From Gimesia aquarii (GTDB lineage Bacteria > Planctomycetota > Planctomycetia > Planctomycetales > Planctomycetaceae): a stretch of DNA of 64,000 bases. The stretch's first letter is position 1, and each line of letters begins with the position of its first letter. The translations under genes were made by a program, and so were the position numbers. This document shows, in pieces, positions 31,301 through 40,764 of the stretch. The notes below the pieces were generated by a model. It did no database searches. It had not been told where the DNA came from and worked only from the letters and a program-made list of their open reading frames with translations. The stretch lies in the NCBI RefSeq assembly GCF_007748195.1, contig NZ_CP037920.1:5113800-5177799 (forward strand), in the 5' to 3' direction.

Positions 31301-34300
31301 CGCCGCCCATCCGTTTCCAATCAACGTCTAACACAAGTGCCTGTTGCAAACTGGCTCGAACCGCCTTTTCCAGAACATGATGGGCATCATCAACGGTTAA
31401 CGGAGTAATCCCCTGAAGAGCGAGGCGTTTGACAATCAACTCATTATCGGCCATTCCTTCCGTCCAGGGGCCCCAGTTGAGACTGATAGCAGGCAGTCCC
31501 TGTTGTCGACGGCGATCGGCCAAACCATCCAGGAACCCATTTGCGGCTGCGTAATTTGTTTGCCCCGGTGATCCTAACAACGACGCAGCCGAAGAATACA
31601 ACACAAAGAAATCGAGGTCGAAATCACGTGTTAATTCATCGAGCAAACTCGCGCCCAGAACCTTTGGCTCCAGGACTTTCTCAAATCGTTCCCAGGTCTG
31701 ATCGGCAATCAAACCATCGTCGAGTACACCGGCTGCATGAATCACACCTTTGAGCACAGGCCAGTCTGTACCAAATTTGTTACAAAGTTGTTCCATATCC
31801 TTACGCAAACTGGAATCGGCTTGATGAATGACGGTACGGCAACCTAACTTCTCAATCTCATTGACCAGTTCCAATGTCGATTCGCTCGGTGGGCGACGCG
31901 ACACCAACACCACATGCGAGGCTCCTTTCTTTGCCAACCAAAGCCCGGCCTGTCGTCCGAGCATTCCGAGTCCACCGGTAATGAGATAACTCCCCTGCGA
32001 GTCAATTGGAAATTCAATTTCATCGATCGAAGTCAAACGCGTTTGCTGCAATCGCGGTACATAATACCGGTTGGATCGAATCACGATTTGATTTTCGACC
32101 GTGTCATTCAAGATGTATTCAGCCACTGATTCAGCTTGCTCGTTACCTTCAGAAAGATCATTGCGATTAACGTCAACCAGGCGACAATGGAATTCAGGAT
32201 GCTCTGCTCCTAACGCACGACCAAAGCCCCAGAACTGAGATTGAATCGGATCAACGTGCTGAGCTTCTCCTGCTTTTGATTCCCCGGACAATGATGCATC
32301 AGAAAGACTAATACTATTACTGGTCACAATTTGAAAACCGCACTCAAATCCCTGGACTTTCTCGACCCGACAAGCAGAAAACAGCGCGAGCAAACTCGGA
32401 AAATGCAAACGCGAGGTTGATAACGTCGATTCAGATTCGACATCACTCGAATCACATGCTAACCAGACCACCCCCTGTGGAATGGCTTTGTGTTCATCCT
32501 CACGAAGTATCTGCAGTAACTCTTGCCAGTGTTGCTGACACTGACCATTCAGTTGGTAAAAGTCATCCGCATTTACCTGGAGTGTTTCCGTAGTTGCCAA
32601 CTGGATATGAACCGCCCGATGCCCCTTTTCGCAGATCAAGTTTCGAATCGACTCTGCGAGAAGTTGATGACCTGAAGCAGCCCCAGTTGCAGTATTTCGT
32701 TCCTGACTGATAATCAACCAGTTTTTCGGTTCAAGTTCCGTCATAGGAAGACGATAGTTCTGCCACTGCAAATCGTATAACAAGCGCGTATCGGAGGTGC
32801 CACTCATTCGTCGCAGCAACGCACGATCGAGTCGTTTGACGGTCAAGTTTTTAATCTCAGCTAAGACAGTCCCCTGTCGATCCAGCAATGAAATATCAGC
32901 AGATCGAACATCCCCTTCCGGTTCAGTCCACGTCGCAAAACTGAACACGTCCTCTGTCATCGCGCGGTGACAAACCACGCGCTCAATCCCGACGGGTAAA
33001 AATAAATCGTCAGCATTTTCACGTAGTAGGCCGGCGGCAAGAGAATGAAAAGCACCGTCGAGTAGCGTTGGCGGAATCGTGTAACCCCGCAAGTCACCCA
33101 TGGTCTGCAATTCTGCTACAACAAATTCTGTGGAAAATTTGAGCGACTTGACAACTCGAAACGCAGGACCATAGTTCAATTCCAGACTGCCAAGTAAGCC
33201 ATAAAATTGATCGACATCGGCTGTTTCGGACAGATTTGTGAGAATGTCCTGTAAGTTGATTGCCGGAGGCTGGCTGGCTTCTGACTCCACAACCATGGAT
33301 CGAAAACATCGAGTCCAGTTCTCTGTTTGTTCCGGGCTCGCATAAACTTGCAAGCTTTTGCCTGATTCATCGTTTGTACGTAAGACAGACTGTATCCGGG
33401 TTCGTCCCTGAAGACGCAAAGGTTGCTCAAATACGATCTCTTTCAATTCAATCGCTGGTTGTACTGCTAACGCAAGATCAATAAAGCCTGCGCCAGGAAA
33501 TACAATCGATCCCATGACCTCGTGGTCGGTTAACCAGGGCGGACTGTCCGGTTCGATAATTTTTTCAAATCGTATTTCGTCAGTGAGCCCTGCCAGCGAG
33601 CACTTTTCCCCAAGCAAAGGATGTGTTGAATGTGAAATTGCCTGAGCGGCCTTCGGCTTGGCTGGTCCCCAATAACGTTGTCGTTGAAACGGATAAGTCG
33701 GCAGCAGTAGATTTTGATCAGATTGTTTGGGATTCAGTTGATTAAAATCAGGCGTTATCCCCTGCACATACCCCTGGCCCACGACATCAAGCAAAGATAC
33801 CTCATCATCAACACTTTTGTCTAAACAACACGCAAGCGAAGACTGACTACCATGCCAGACCGAGCGTGCCATACCGGTCAACACGGGTTGAGGTCCCAGT
33901 TCAAGTAGGAAACTGGCTTGCATTTCCTGCAAGCTCGAAATGCTATCCGCATAACGAACCGGTTTTCGGATATGATTGGCCCAATAGGTTCCGTCTAATA
34001 TTTGTTCGTTTCCGATCAATTGACCTGTCACATTACAAATCAAAGGAATACGGGCGGGTTGAAAGTCCAATGAATCAGCGAAACGTGTGAATGCTTCCAA
34101 CGCCGGTTCCATCAAATGGGAATGGAATGCTTGGGATGTGTTTAATTTTTTACAGCGAACGCCTTCTTCCGAAAACTGTTGAGTTATCTCGTCAACAATC
34201 GCTGTTTCACCGCTGATAACAGTATGCAGACCATTTTGAGCCGCAACAGAAACACCCGGATATTCGGCTACAATGGACTCGACTTTTTCATAAGCCGCAA

Positions 34301-36413
34301 AAACAGCAGCCATAGAACCACCGGTGGGGAGGTCACCAATCAATCGCCCCCGCTCACAAATCAGACGAAAACCTTGTTCCCAATCCATCACACCAGCCAC
34401 ACAGGCTGCCGCATATTGCCCCACACTATGTCCCAGCACAACATTAGGTCGCAATCCCCAACTGAGTAGTAATTGCGCTAAGCCTCTTTGGATCGCAAAT
34501 AGTCCCGGCTGCGTCCATTCGGTTCGATTGAGGAGTGTTTCCTGCCGCCAAAGTACGTCGAGTAAAGATTGCCCCGATAAATCCTGCATCATTGCTTCAC
34601 AGTCATCAAGGGCCGCTCGAAACTGGGGCTGTGTCTCATAGAGTTCGGCAGCCATCCCCACATACTGAGAGCCTTGTCCCGTAAATTGCCAGGCGACTGT
34701 TGATGAAGGCTGTGCTTGTCCGATGTGAACACCTTGCTGATTATCACTTCGGTAAATTCGATCGAGTAACTGTTCAGCTTTCTGATGTGAGTGAACAACC
34801 ATCGCGAGGCGCTGTTCCATGTGTCGTCGTCCGACACCCGCCGTGTGTGCTATACTTGCCAGTGGAACTTCATGATGCTGAGTGAGCCAATTACGATATT
34901 GGTTTGTCTGCTCCAGTAATGCCTGCTCTGTTTTGGCTGATATGACCAGAAGTTGAGGCTTCTCCTTTCGCTGTTCATGCTTTGTCTCTTTGAAATGCTG
35001 CGCACGCTCACTAATAGCATGATTCCGATGACCATTACGATTCGTTGTTCTTGGAGAATAACTCGTAAGCACAACATGGGCATTCGTGCCACTCATTCCG
35101 AAAGCGCTGACGCCGGCAATCAGTTGTGATGCATTTGGCCAGGGTGTCGTTTCAGTGACGATATTCACCGGAATTTGATCCCAGGGAATATGCGGGTTGG
35201 GTTGTTCAAAATTCAGTTGCGGTGGAATCGCCTGATTTTTCATCGCAAGCAACACTTTAATCAACCCCGCCATGCCCGCTGCCGCTTCCAGGTGCCCGAT
35301 GTTCGTTTTGACCGAACCAACCAATAGAGGATTTTCTTCGCTACGCCCTTTCGCCAGTGCCGCCACAGCCGCCTGCATTTCAATCGGGTCACCTAGTTCG
35401 GTCCCTGTCCCATGGGCTTCTAAATAAGCGACATCATGCGGATTGATTTTCGCCCTTCTCAGTGCTTCCTGAATCACGCGTTCTTGTGCCCGCGGATTAG
35501 GAACAGTCAACCCGCTACTAAAACCGTTGTGACCAATGGCAGAACCACGGATGACTGCTAAAATGGGATCTCCGTCACGCTCAGCATCTCGAAGTCGTTT
35601 CAATGTGACAACGCCACAACCTTCGCCGCGCACATACCCGTTGGCACCCGCATCAAAAGCCCGCGATTCACCGGTCGGCGACAAGGCTTTCAATTTACAC
35701 GTAAGAATGTTAGTCGTGGGCGAAGCGATCACATTGACACCCCCTGCCAGTGCTTGATCGCATTCCTTTCGAGTTAAACTGAGACAAGCCAGATGGAGAG
35801 CCACTAATGAAGAAGAACACGCCGTATCCACAGCGAGACTCGGACCTTCGAGTCCCAGATAATAAGCCAGACGACCACTTAAAAAACTTCCCGCGGCACC
35901 GGTGGCAATATAAGGATTCAAATTTAAAAATGAGTCACTGGCTTCATTCTGATAATCGTTATGCATCCAACCAACGAAGACACCGGTTCGTGGCCCGATT
36001 TTCTCAGTTGTCCAACCTGCTCTTTCCAGAGATTCCCAACCGGTCTCAAGCAGCAGCCGCTGCTGAGGATCAACCCAAGTCGCTTCACGAGGTGAAATGC
36101 CAAAAAAATCAGCATCAAATGAATCGATCTCATCCAGAAAGGCCCCCGTGCGGGCATACATTTTCCCTGGAGTCTCTGGATTTTCGGAATGGAAGGCTGC
36201 TAAATCCCAGCGAGAATCGGGAACTTCATTCAATTCGTTGCGTTGATCGATCAAGCTCTGCCAAAACTGTTCGGGACTACTCGAAGTCTGGGGAAAACGA
36301 CAGGCGATCGAAACAATGGCAATCTCCTCAGTGGGAGCATGTTGCGCGGCAGCAAGCTCCTGCTTCAATTCCCGAATTTTCAGTAAAGCCTGTTTATTTG
36401 GAGATAATTTCAT
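28308..36413 (-). CDS. Type I polyketide synthase KS-AT-DH-KR-ACP with degenerate C-terminal KS-AT
   Basis: A 2701-residue PKS from the ATG at 36413 (frame open to 36434; residue numbers below count from 36434). The N-terminal helix MKLSPNKQALLKIRELKQEL looks like a docking coil. KS1 (about 37-460) has DTACSSS with Cys206, His341 and His381. AT1 (about 580-890) has GHSVG with Ser670 and SQAFHSH, predicting malonyl-CoA. DH (about 935-1200) has HEVMGSIVFP (His971) and LLDGAFH (Asp1126). KR (about 1480-1650) has GGLGMLG, an LDD motif (B-type) and NYAAAN. ACP carries GMDSL (Ser1783). No ER or thioesterase was found. KS2 (about 1860-2290) reads DTASSSS, Ser2030 replacing the nucleophile Cys. AT2 (about 2300-2690) reads GFGIG where GHSxG belongs and lacks the specificity segment. 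Confidence 0.95.
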   Translation of the reverse strand: MKLSPNKQALLKIRELKQELAAAQHAPTEEIAIVSIACRFPQTSSSPEQFWQSLIDQRNELNEVPDSRWDLAAFHSENPETPGKMYARTGAFLDEIDSFDADFFGISPREATWVDPQQRLLLETGWESLERAGWTTEKIGPRTGVFVGWMHNDYQNEASDSFLNLNPYIATGAAGSFLSGRLAYYLGLEGPSLAVDTACSSSLVALHLACLSLTRKECDQALAGGVNVIASPTTNILTCKLKALSPTGESRAFDAGANGYVRGEGCGVVTLKRLRDAERDGDPILAVIRGSAIGHNGFSSGLTVPNPRAQERVIQEALRRAKINPHDVAYLEAHGTGTELGDPIEMQAAVAALAKGRSEENPLLVGSVKTNIGHLEAAAGMAGLIKVLLAMKNQAIPPQLNFEQPNPHIPWDQIPVNIVTETTPWPNASQLIAGVSAFGMSGTNAHVVLTSYSPRTTNRNGHRNHAISERAQHFKETKHEQRKEKPQLLVISAKTEQALLEQTNQYRNWLTQHHEVPLASIAHTAGVGRRHMEQRLAMVVHSHQKAEQLLDRIYRSDNQQGVHIGQAQPSSTVAWQFTGQGSQYVGMAAELYETQPQFRAALDDCEAMMQDLSGQSLLDVLWRQETLLNRTEWTQPGLFAIQRGLAQLLLSWGLRPNVVLGHSVGQYAAACVAGVMDWEQGFRLICERGRLIGDLPTGGSMAAVFAAYEKVESIVAEYPGVSVAAQNGLHTVISGETAIVDEITQQFSEEGVRCKKLNTSQAFHSHLMEPALEAFTRFADSLDFQPARIPLICNVTGQLIGNEQILDGTYWANHIRKPVRYADSISSLQEMQASFLLELGPQPVLTGMARSVWHGSQSSLACCLDKSVDDEVSLLDVVGQGYVQGITPDFNQLNPKQSDQNLLLPTYPFQRQRYWGPAKPKAAQAISHSTHPLLGEKCSLAGLTDEIRFEKIIEPDSPPWLTDHEVMGSIVFPGAGFIDLALAVQPAIELKEIVFEQPLRLQGRTRIQSVLRTNDESGKSLQVYASPEQTENWTRCFRSMVVESEASQPPAINLQDILTNLSETADVDQFYGLLGSLELNYGPAFRVVKSLKFSTEFVVAELQTMGDLRGYTIPPTLLDGAFHSLAAGLLRENADDLFLPVGIERVVCHRAMTEDVFSFATWTEPEGDVRSADISLLDRQGTVLAEIKNLTVKRLDRALLRRMSGTSDTRLLYDLQWQNYRLPMTELEPKNWLIISQERNTATGAASGHQLLAESIRNLICEKGHRAVHIQLATTETLQVNADDFYQLNGQCQQHWQELLQILREDEHKAIPQGVVWLACDSSDVESESTLSTSRLHFPSLLALFSACRVEKVQGFECGFQIVTSNSISLSDASLSGESKAGEAQHVDPIQSQFWGFGRALGAEHPEFHCRLVDVNRNDLSEGNEQAESVAEYILNDTVENQIVIRSNRYYVPRLQQTRLTSIDEIEFPIDSQGSYLITGGLGMLGRQAGLWLAKKGASHVVLVSRRPPSESTLELVNEIEKLGCRTVIHQADSSLRKDMEQLCNKFGTDWPVLKGVIHAAGVLDDGLIADQTWERFEKVLEPKVLGASLLDELTRDFDLDFFVLYSSAASLLGSPGQTNYAAANGFLDGLADRRRQQGLPAISLNWGPWTEGMADNELIVKRLALQGITPLTVDDAHHVLEKAVRASLQQALVLDVDWKRMGGGSESPPLFEKLSAASQKSKAGDSEMVGKLKTLQGSARQKLLIETIQNQFQQILSTPEPPEIDRPLIEMGMDSLMAVEFSMQLQSMLGDDYVVSQTMLFDHPTITAIADHVLGMIDEAAEANSSDVETGLPAASDESVSISVSADQIARDDIAIIGMSCRFPGAKDVNEFWENLLAGVDSVREVPSDRWDVEAFYSPNREPGKMYTREGGFLDDIDCFDADFFGISHEEACWLDPQHRLLLENCWTALEDAGVKPYPLQDSNVGVFMGIMSSDYASLSTLENHDILADFQGAGFSHSAGVGRISYSFGFEGPSLAIDTASSSSLVAVCQAMRSLQEGHCNLALAGGVNAILTPFNSLLMAKTGMLSPDGRCKSFSAGADGFGRGEGCGVVVLKRLSDAERDGDQILAVVRGGAISHNGFSSSITTPNSRSQSRLIQDALQDAKISPAQVQYLEAHGTGTEYGDPMELTAAAAVFGRGRNQKNRLLVGSVKANISHLEAAGGISGLIKAVLAMQHGVIPQQLHCKEPSPHIPWKRLPLDLVQEQTVWPESEERIAAVTALGLAGTNAHVILSSQLEHRAPHQLTVVDQPADPPVSLLTMSANSLSSLQQTVTRYHDCLVANEAVNLTDFCYTAATGRRIFDNRIGIMGATQADMVSQLQELAKELTSGEGDHAQLSLQREGFLAGYAKETPKLGWVFHDASKQELLQSRILYQDQYPFRELVDRMNGVYQTLTNSGSDSATDLISWFTDESVAGNTIDLPLDVIQFVCQLGLAEVWQTYGVESDVVAGFGIGQYSAAVFTGMMSSEEGLKLVVERNRLLKNPGIQSSLSNIDETKFDEVTVTALQQFEEFADTLNYFPANRLILNSLTGQAVPIQQLLAGSFWREHAVAKDNIAETLASFVEMKCELILQIGIGQAVEEVNEKWSAAQSLTVLPSTLSKDESPGSIVPTLANLFVRGCSLDLSAPYARLQPRKMSLPTSPFERKHHWISDLVQAGSTVE

Positions 36414-36633
36414 ACTGGCTCGTATTGAACACATTTCCGATAATTAGTGAGACGACTTCACTCGTTGAGGAATGTTAGTCTCATTCCACCTAATCCCAGA
36501 TCGACAAGTACCGGGAAGACGAGGAAGACCTAGTTCACTAATCTTAGTTGTTTGCGGCAATTAGATAAACAGGGAAATAAAGCGATCGGGAGCAGAGGTT
36601 CTATCCATTCGCAATTGATCTTAGGATCGAAGT

Positions 36634-38739
36634 TCAATTTTTCAATTCGCGAATCAGCTGTTCTAAAGCCTCTTGCTCTGATAACCCTTCAATTTCAGCT
36701 TCCAAATCGGATGTTTCACTGGGATTATCAGTAAACAAAATGTCACCACCACCTTCTTTTTGAGGTATTTTGACAGTCTGTTCACGACTCACACTGCTTC
36801 CAGAAGTTTCGCGATCTGAATCGTCGTTGGAATGAATTTCTTCAAGAATTGACGACAAAAAAGCGGCCAATTCTGCAATGCTGGGATAATCGAATACTAA
36901 TGTCGCTGGTAAATCGACAGCGTGACCGAGCCTTTGTTTCAACCGTTCCTGCAAATCGACAATCAACAAAGAATCGAGGCCTGCTTCAATAAAACGTTCG
37001 TCAGCATTCGGTAGTTCGTCCAACTGCAGCATCTGTTGCACATCCAGTTGGAGCATGGAAGTAATTTCACGCAATCGATTCGCCGGATGTGATTTTAGCA
37101 TTTCCATCACCCAGGCTGAGTGAACTTTCTGCTTCGCAGCTTCCCGCTCTGACTCTTCCGTTGATACTGAAACATCTATGTCAGTTTTGGGCTGTATCTC
37201 TTGCTGCGTTTCAGTAATCATCGATTCTGCTTGTTCGCGCAGAACCCGCTTGAGTACTTTACCCGAAGGATTCCGCGGCAATTCGTCGATCAGCAATAAA
37301 TGCTTGGGCATCTTATAGCTCGCAAGATTTTGCTGACAGAACTCACGAAGCTGCTCAAGGACCTCAGTATGCGTTACTTCGGAACCAGTTTGAAGATCCT
37401 TGGCTAGCACAATGAACGCAACAACCTTCTCACCCAAAATGGCATCTGCTAATCCAACCACTGCTACATCTGAAATTGCGGCATGTTCATGCAGGGTTCT
37501 TTCAACTTCTGCCGGAAAGACTTTGAGCCCTGCGATTGAAATCATATCCTTTACACGGTCGACAATATAGAAGTAACCCTGCTCATCAATCCGCCCAATA
37601 TCACCAGAATGAAACCAACCATCGCGGATTGCAATCGCTGTATCGTCGGGACGATTCCAATATCCCAGCATCACATTGGGACCACGAACCACAATCTCTC
37701 CTAATTCTCCGGGTACACAAGTCTCACCTGTCTCAGTATGAACCACTTTCATTTCAACCAGATCAACGGGAGACCCAATTGATCCAGGGATAAATTTCAA
37801 ACGATGATTATAACTGGCAAAAGGTGCAGTTTCGGTTAAACCATAGCCTTCGTAGATCGGCATCTTGAATTTCTGTTGCCAGCGTTCAGCGACAATTTGT
37901 GGTAAGGTTGTTGCGGCCGAGAAACAATAGTTAATGCTTTTTAAATCTTCGAGGCTGCATGTTTCCTCGAGTAATTGAAACATGGTTGGCACACCAAACA
38001 GCTTATTCACCCCTTCATCCATGATTAAGGATTTGGATTCATTCAAATCAAAACGCTGCTGTAATACAATGGTTGCCGCTGCATGGAAACCAGAATTCAG
38101 TAACGCGTTCTGACCATAACAATGGAATAAAGGCACACTACAGAGAATGCGATCATCCTGATTTAAACCACACAAATTGTTAAAGGCGTGCACGGTTGCC
38201 CGTACATTTTGATGTGACAACGTCGCCCCTTTGGGAAAACCAGTGGTCCCAGATGTGTAGAGAATGACTGCCGGATCGTCTGGTTTGGTCGGATAAATGT
38301 CAATGGGGCCTGATTCGCTGACGCTGAGAAATTCATCGGAAATTTTATCACCAGCCTCAGAAACCGAAATCAAATGCTGCATACAAGCTGGCATCTGTGA
38401 TTGTAAATCGACCGATTTGGATTCGACGACGACCAGTGCCACTGCAGTACAATCTTCAACAATAAACCGAATTTCCTGAGGAGTCAGCCGCGTACTCACA
38501 GAAACAGCAATCGCACCGACACGCAAAACCGCATAATACCAGACTACAAAAGCGGGTGTATTCGGTAGCGCAATTGCTACTCGATCCCCAGGGTGAACTG
38601 CAAACTCTTGCAAATAGCAGGCTGCCTGACTGCTTAGGTGTTCAAGCTCAGCATAAGTAAAACGGATTCCATTAAATACGAGTGCTTCACGCTCAGGAAA
38701 AATTTGTGCCGATACCGTTAAGTGTTCACAGATATTCAT
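36634..38739 (-). CDS. AMP-dependent acyl/aryl ligase fused to an acyl carrier protein (PKS loading protein)
   Basis: This 701-residue protein would adenylate a carboxylic acid and pass it to its own carrier domain. The adenylation domain (about 1-515) shows ILYTSGTTGFPKGATLSH, YGLTETAP, GWFHSGDIG and the C-terminal catalytic Lys region PRNPSGKVLKR. After a linker comes an ACP with EAGLDSLLIVD; Ser590 is the phosphopantetheine site. The last ~25 residues (SDLEAEIEGLSEQEALEQLI) look like a C-terminal docking helix, complementing the N-terminal coil of the PKS encoded next, 200 bases on. Placed directly after the ammonia-lyase gene, the likely substrate is cinnamate as PKS starter. Substrate is inference; domain calls are firm. 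Confidence 0.92.
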   Translation of the reverse strand: MNICEHLTVSAQIFPEREALVFNGIRFTYAELEHLSSQAACYLQEFAVHPGDRVAIALPNTPAFVVWYYAVLRVGAIAVSVSTRLTPQEIRFIVEDCTAVALVVVESKSVDLQSQMPACMQHLISVSEAGDKISDEFLSVSESGPIDIYPTKPDDPAVILYTSGTTGFPKGATLSHQNVRATVHAFNNLCGLNQDDRILCSVPLFHCYGQNALLNSGFHAAATIVLQQRFDLNESKSLIMDEGVNKLFGVPTMFQLLEETCSLEDLKSINYCFSAATTLPQIVAERWQQKFKMPIYEGYGLTETAPFASYNHRLKFIPGSIGSPVDLVEMKVVHTETGETCVPGELGEIVVRGPNVMLGYWNRPDDTAIAIRDGWFHSGDIGRIDEQGYFYIVDRVKDMISIAGLKVFPAEVERTLHEHAAISDVAVVGLADAILGEKVVAFIVLAKDLQTGSEVTHTEVLEQLREFCQQNLASYKMPKHLLLIDELPRNPSGKVLKRVLREQAESMITETQQEIQPKTDIDVSVSTEESEREAAKQKVHSAWVMEMLKSHPANRLREITSMLQLDVQQMLQLDELPNADERFIEAGLDSLLIVDLQERLKQRLGHAVDLPATLVFDYPSIAELAAFLSSILEEIHSNDDSDRETSGSSVSREQTVKIPQKEGGGDILFTDNPSETSDLEAEIEGLSEQEALEQLIRELKN

Positions 38740-38780
38740 GACGTCTCTGCAATCATTTTTGTGGTAAAAGTGCTTGGAAT

Positions 38781-40427
38781 TTATACTTCAAAAGCCGCTT
38801 TGAACGAGTCAACAAGCGGCTTGATCGCGGAAATGACTCCTTTGCCGGGTTTCAGACCTTGCTTAAGCATTTGTAAGTCTGCTTCCAACCAACGGTCATC
38901 ATCATGTCCCAGGAAAGGCTGCTTTTGTCCCGTTTTTTCTCCACAGGCATTATAGATGGCATCGTAAATTGGCACCAGAGGTTTTTGCAATAAGGCCCGA
39001 CCATCAAAATGTCCCAATTCTTGCTTGGCACGTAAGTCGACCGCTTGAATCGCGAACAGACTGGCAACTGCCATATAATCCTGAAACAGATCAACACAAC
39101 GCCAGGCCATATTCGCTGAAGTCCAGCTTAAACCGTTAATGTTTTGATTAAACTGCTCCGCATGAGTTGGAAAATGTTCTGTAATCGGATTGCCGAAATA
39201 GGTCAGCAGCGGCATAATCGAATTGCCTGTAATCTGAAGTCCTTTCAAACCCATGTTGTATATTCGAGAATCATCGCCGCGCAAAGAAGGTGGCAATCCG
39301 TGATTAAATTCTGGTGATACCAACTGTGCAATTTGCACATCAAGATGTTTGGCGAGTAATCCCAGAAATCGTCGCAAATCATCCATCGCGATTGCAACAT
39401 ACTGCCCCAAAAAATTCCCATTCTGATAAAAACGCTGCTCGGCACTATCAATGAGAGGATTGTCCGTCACCGAGTTCATTTCAGTGGCGATGACTTCGGA
39501 AACATGAGCCATTCCATCTACAATCGGTCCAAAATATTGGGGCAAACAACGCAATGAATATCGATCTTGTATAATTGAATTCGTAGAATTGCCGTTTTTG
39601 GACTCAGCTCCCAGGAATTCACGCATTACTTTCGCTGTCCAGAGTTGACCGGCATGCGGTTTATTCTGATGAACAAACGCGGCAAAAGGCTCGTGTTGAA
39701 CGTTCAAAGCTCGTAACATCATTGCCTGCATTGCTAAAGACATCGCCAGCAACGTCTGCGACTCATAGACACAATTGGCGGCTATCGCAGATGAAAAAGA
39801 GGTTCCATTGACAATCGCGAGCCCCTCTTTGGCTTGCAACTCAATCGGTTCCAGTTCCAGTTTTTTTAACGCCGCCAGGCCATCGATTTGCTGGCCATCG
39901 AGCAAAATCTGACAGCGCGATGAATGCCCTGTAATCGCGCGACCTATTGTCGCAAGCGGGACAAGGTCACCACTCGCTCCAATAGACCCTAATTCTCGAA
40001 CCACAGGAATGGCATCTGCGCAAATGAACCGAATTAACCGATCAATAATTTCACGCCGAACGCCTGATTTTCCCTGTAACAATACATTGGCGCGCAACAA
40101 CATCGCAGCACGAGTATGTCGACTGGAAACAGGTTCTCCCGTTGCAGTTGCCAGAAAGGCGAGTAAGTTGCGCTGTGATGCATTGACCAACTCATTTGGA
40201 ATCGCAACATCAGCCATTCCTCCAAAACAAGTTGTCACACCGTAGATGGGCTTGTTTTCAGCAACAGCAGTATCAACCACAGCTTTACTGGCGGCCAACT
40301 GTTTGAGTACCAGAGAGTCATTTGTGACCCGAGGCATTACTTGCCCTAACCCTACCTGGTAAACCGTATCAATTGATAGCATCCCGCCATCGAGCACTAC
40401 TTCAGAAGAACTTGCAGGGTTGGTCAT
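38781..40427 (-). CDS. Phenylalanine ammonia-lyase (MIO family, cyanobacterial-PAL-like)
   Basis: A 548-residue MIO enzyme that removes ammonia from an aromatic amino acid. The start is the ATG at 40427; the frame reaches a TTG at 40454. Counting from that TTG, the ASG triad forming the MIO cofactor is at 160-162 (GSIGASGDLVPL), Tyr71 lies in IYGVTTCFGG, and QDRYSLRC, NSVTDNPLID and FPTHAEQFNQN are the other active-site blocks. The substrate-selectivity pair is Phe100-Leu101 (LLAFLATA). Phe-Leu is typical of phenylalanine ammonia-lyases, whereas tyrosine lyases carry His and histidine lyases Ser-His. The sequence closely resembles Anabaena-type PALs. Product would be trans-cinnamate. First gene of the cluster, 41 bases before the ligase-ACP gene. 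Confidence 0.9.
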   Translation of the reverse strand: MTNPASSSEVVLDGGMLSIDTVYQVGLGQVMPRVTNDSLVLKQLAASKAVVDTAVAENKPIYGVTTCFGGMADVAIPNELVNASQRNLLAFLATATGEPVSSRHTRAAMLLRANVLLQGKSGVRREIIDRLIRFICADAIPVVRELGSIGASGDLVPLATIGRAITGHSSRCQILLDGQQIDGLAALKKLELEPIELQAKEGLAIVNGTSFSSAIAANCVYESQTLLAMSLAMQAMMLRALNVQHEPFAAFVHQNKPHAGQLWTAKVMREFLGAESKNGNSTNSIIQDRYSLRCLPQYFGPIVDGMAHVSEVIATEMNSVTDNPLIDSAEQRFYQNGNFLGQYVAIAMDDLRRFLGLLAKHLDVQIAQLVSPEFNHGLPPSLRGDDSRIYNMGLKGLQITGNSIMPLLTYFGNPITEHFPTHAEQFNQNINGLSWTSANMAWRCVDLFQDYMAVASLFAIQAVDLRAKQELGHFDGRALLQKPLVPIYDAIYNACGEKTGQKQPFLGHDDDRWLEADLQMLKQGLKPGKGVISAIKPLVDSFKAAFEV

Positions 40428-40764
40428 TTCGAGTGAATAAGGCCTTGTTAACAAATAATGCTGCTTAAATACGGAATCGCTTCGACATCTCGAGAATAAC
40501 GAATCAATGGAACGTAAGACATTTGAATGAATTCAAACTATCGTTTCACTGCCAATTGAGTCAATAGGTCTCTTCAATCGAATGACTTTAACCGAAAAAT
40601 TGAAACGCGGGTACAGGACATAAAACCAGCAGATCAAATCTTCAAATGTGAAAACTATGATAGAACATGGTCAGTGGTCAAGCATAGGGCAATCGAATGA
40701 ATATTTGCATTTGCTTTGTGAGACCGGGAGGTTTCAAAGATAAAACCCTTCCTGATGTGCCACG
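40428..40764. other. Intergenic region upstream of the PAL-PKS cluster
   Basis: This 337-base gap lies before the ammonia-lyase gene and after the stop of the large heme protein gene, both on the minus strand. It should contain the promoter of the whole biosynthetic cluster. No specific operator, terminator or small gene could be recognised with confidence; an imperfect GGGAGGTTT / AAACCCTTCC pair lies around 40726-40753. Confidence 0.4.

Noticed and set aside
28308-36413. Two fully active PKS modules
   Set aside because: The second KS has Ser for Cys and the second AT has GFGIG; there is also no second ACP, so only one functional module is supported.
38781-40427. Histidine ammonia-lyase (hut) assignment
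   Set aside because: The selectivity pair is Phe-Leu rather than Ser-His, no hut genes are nearby, and it heads a PKS cluster.
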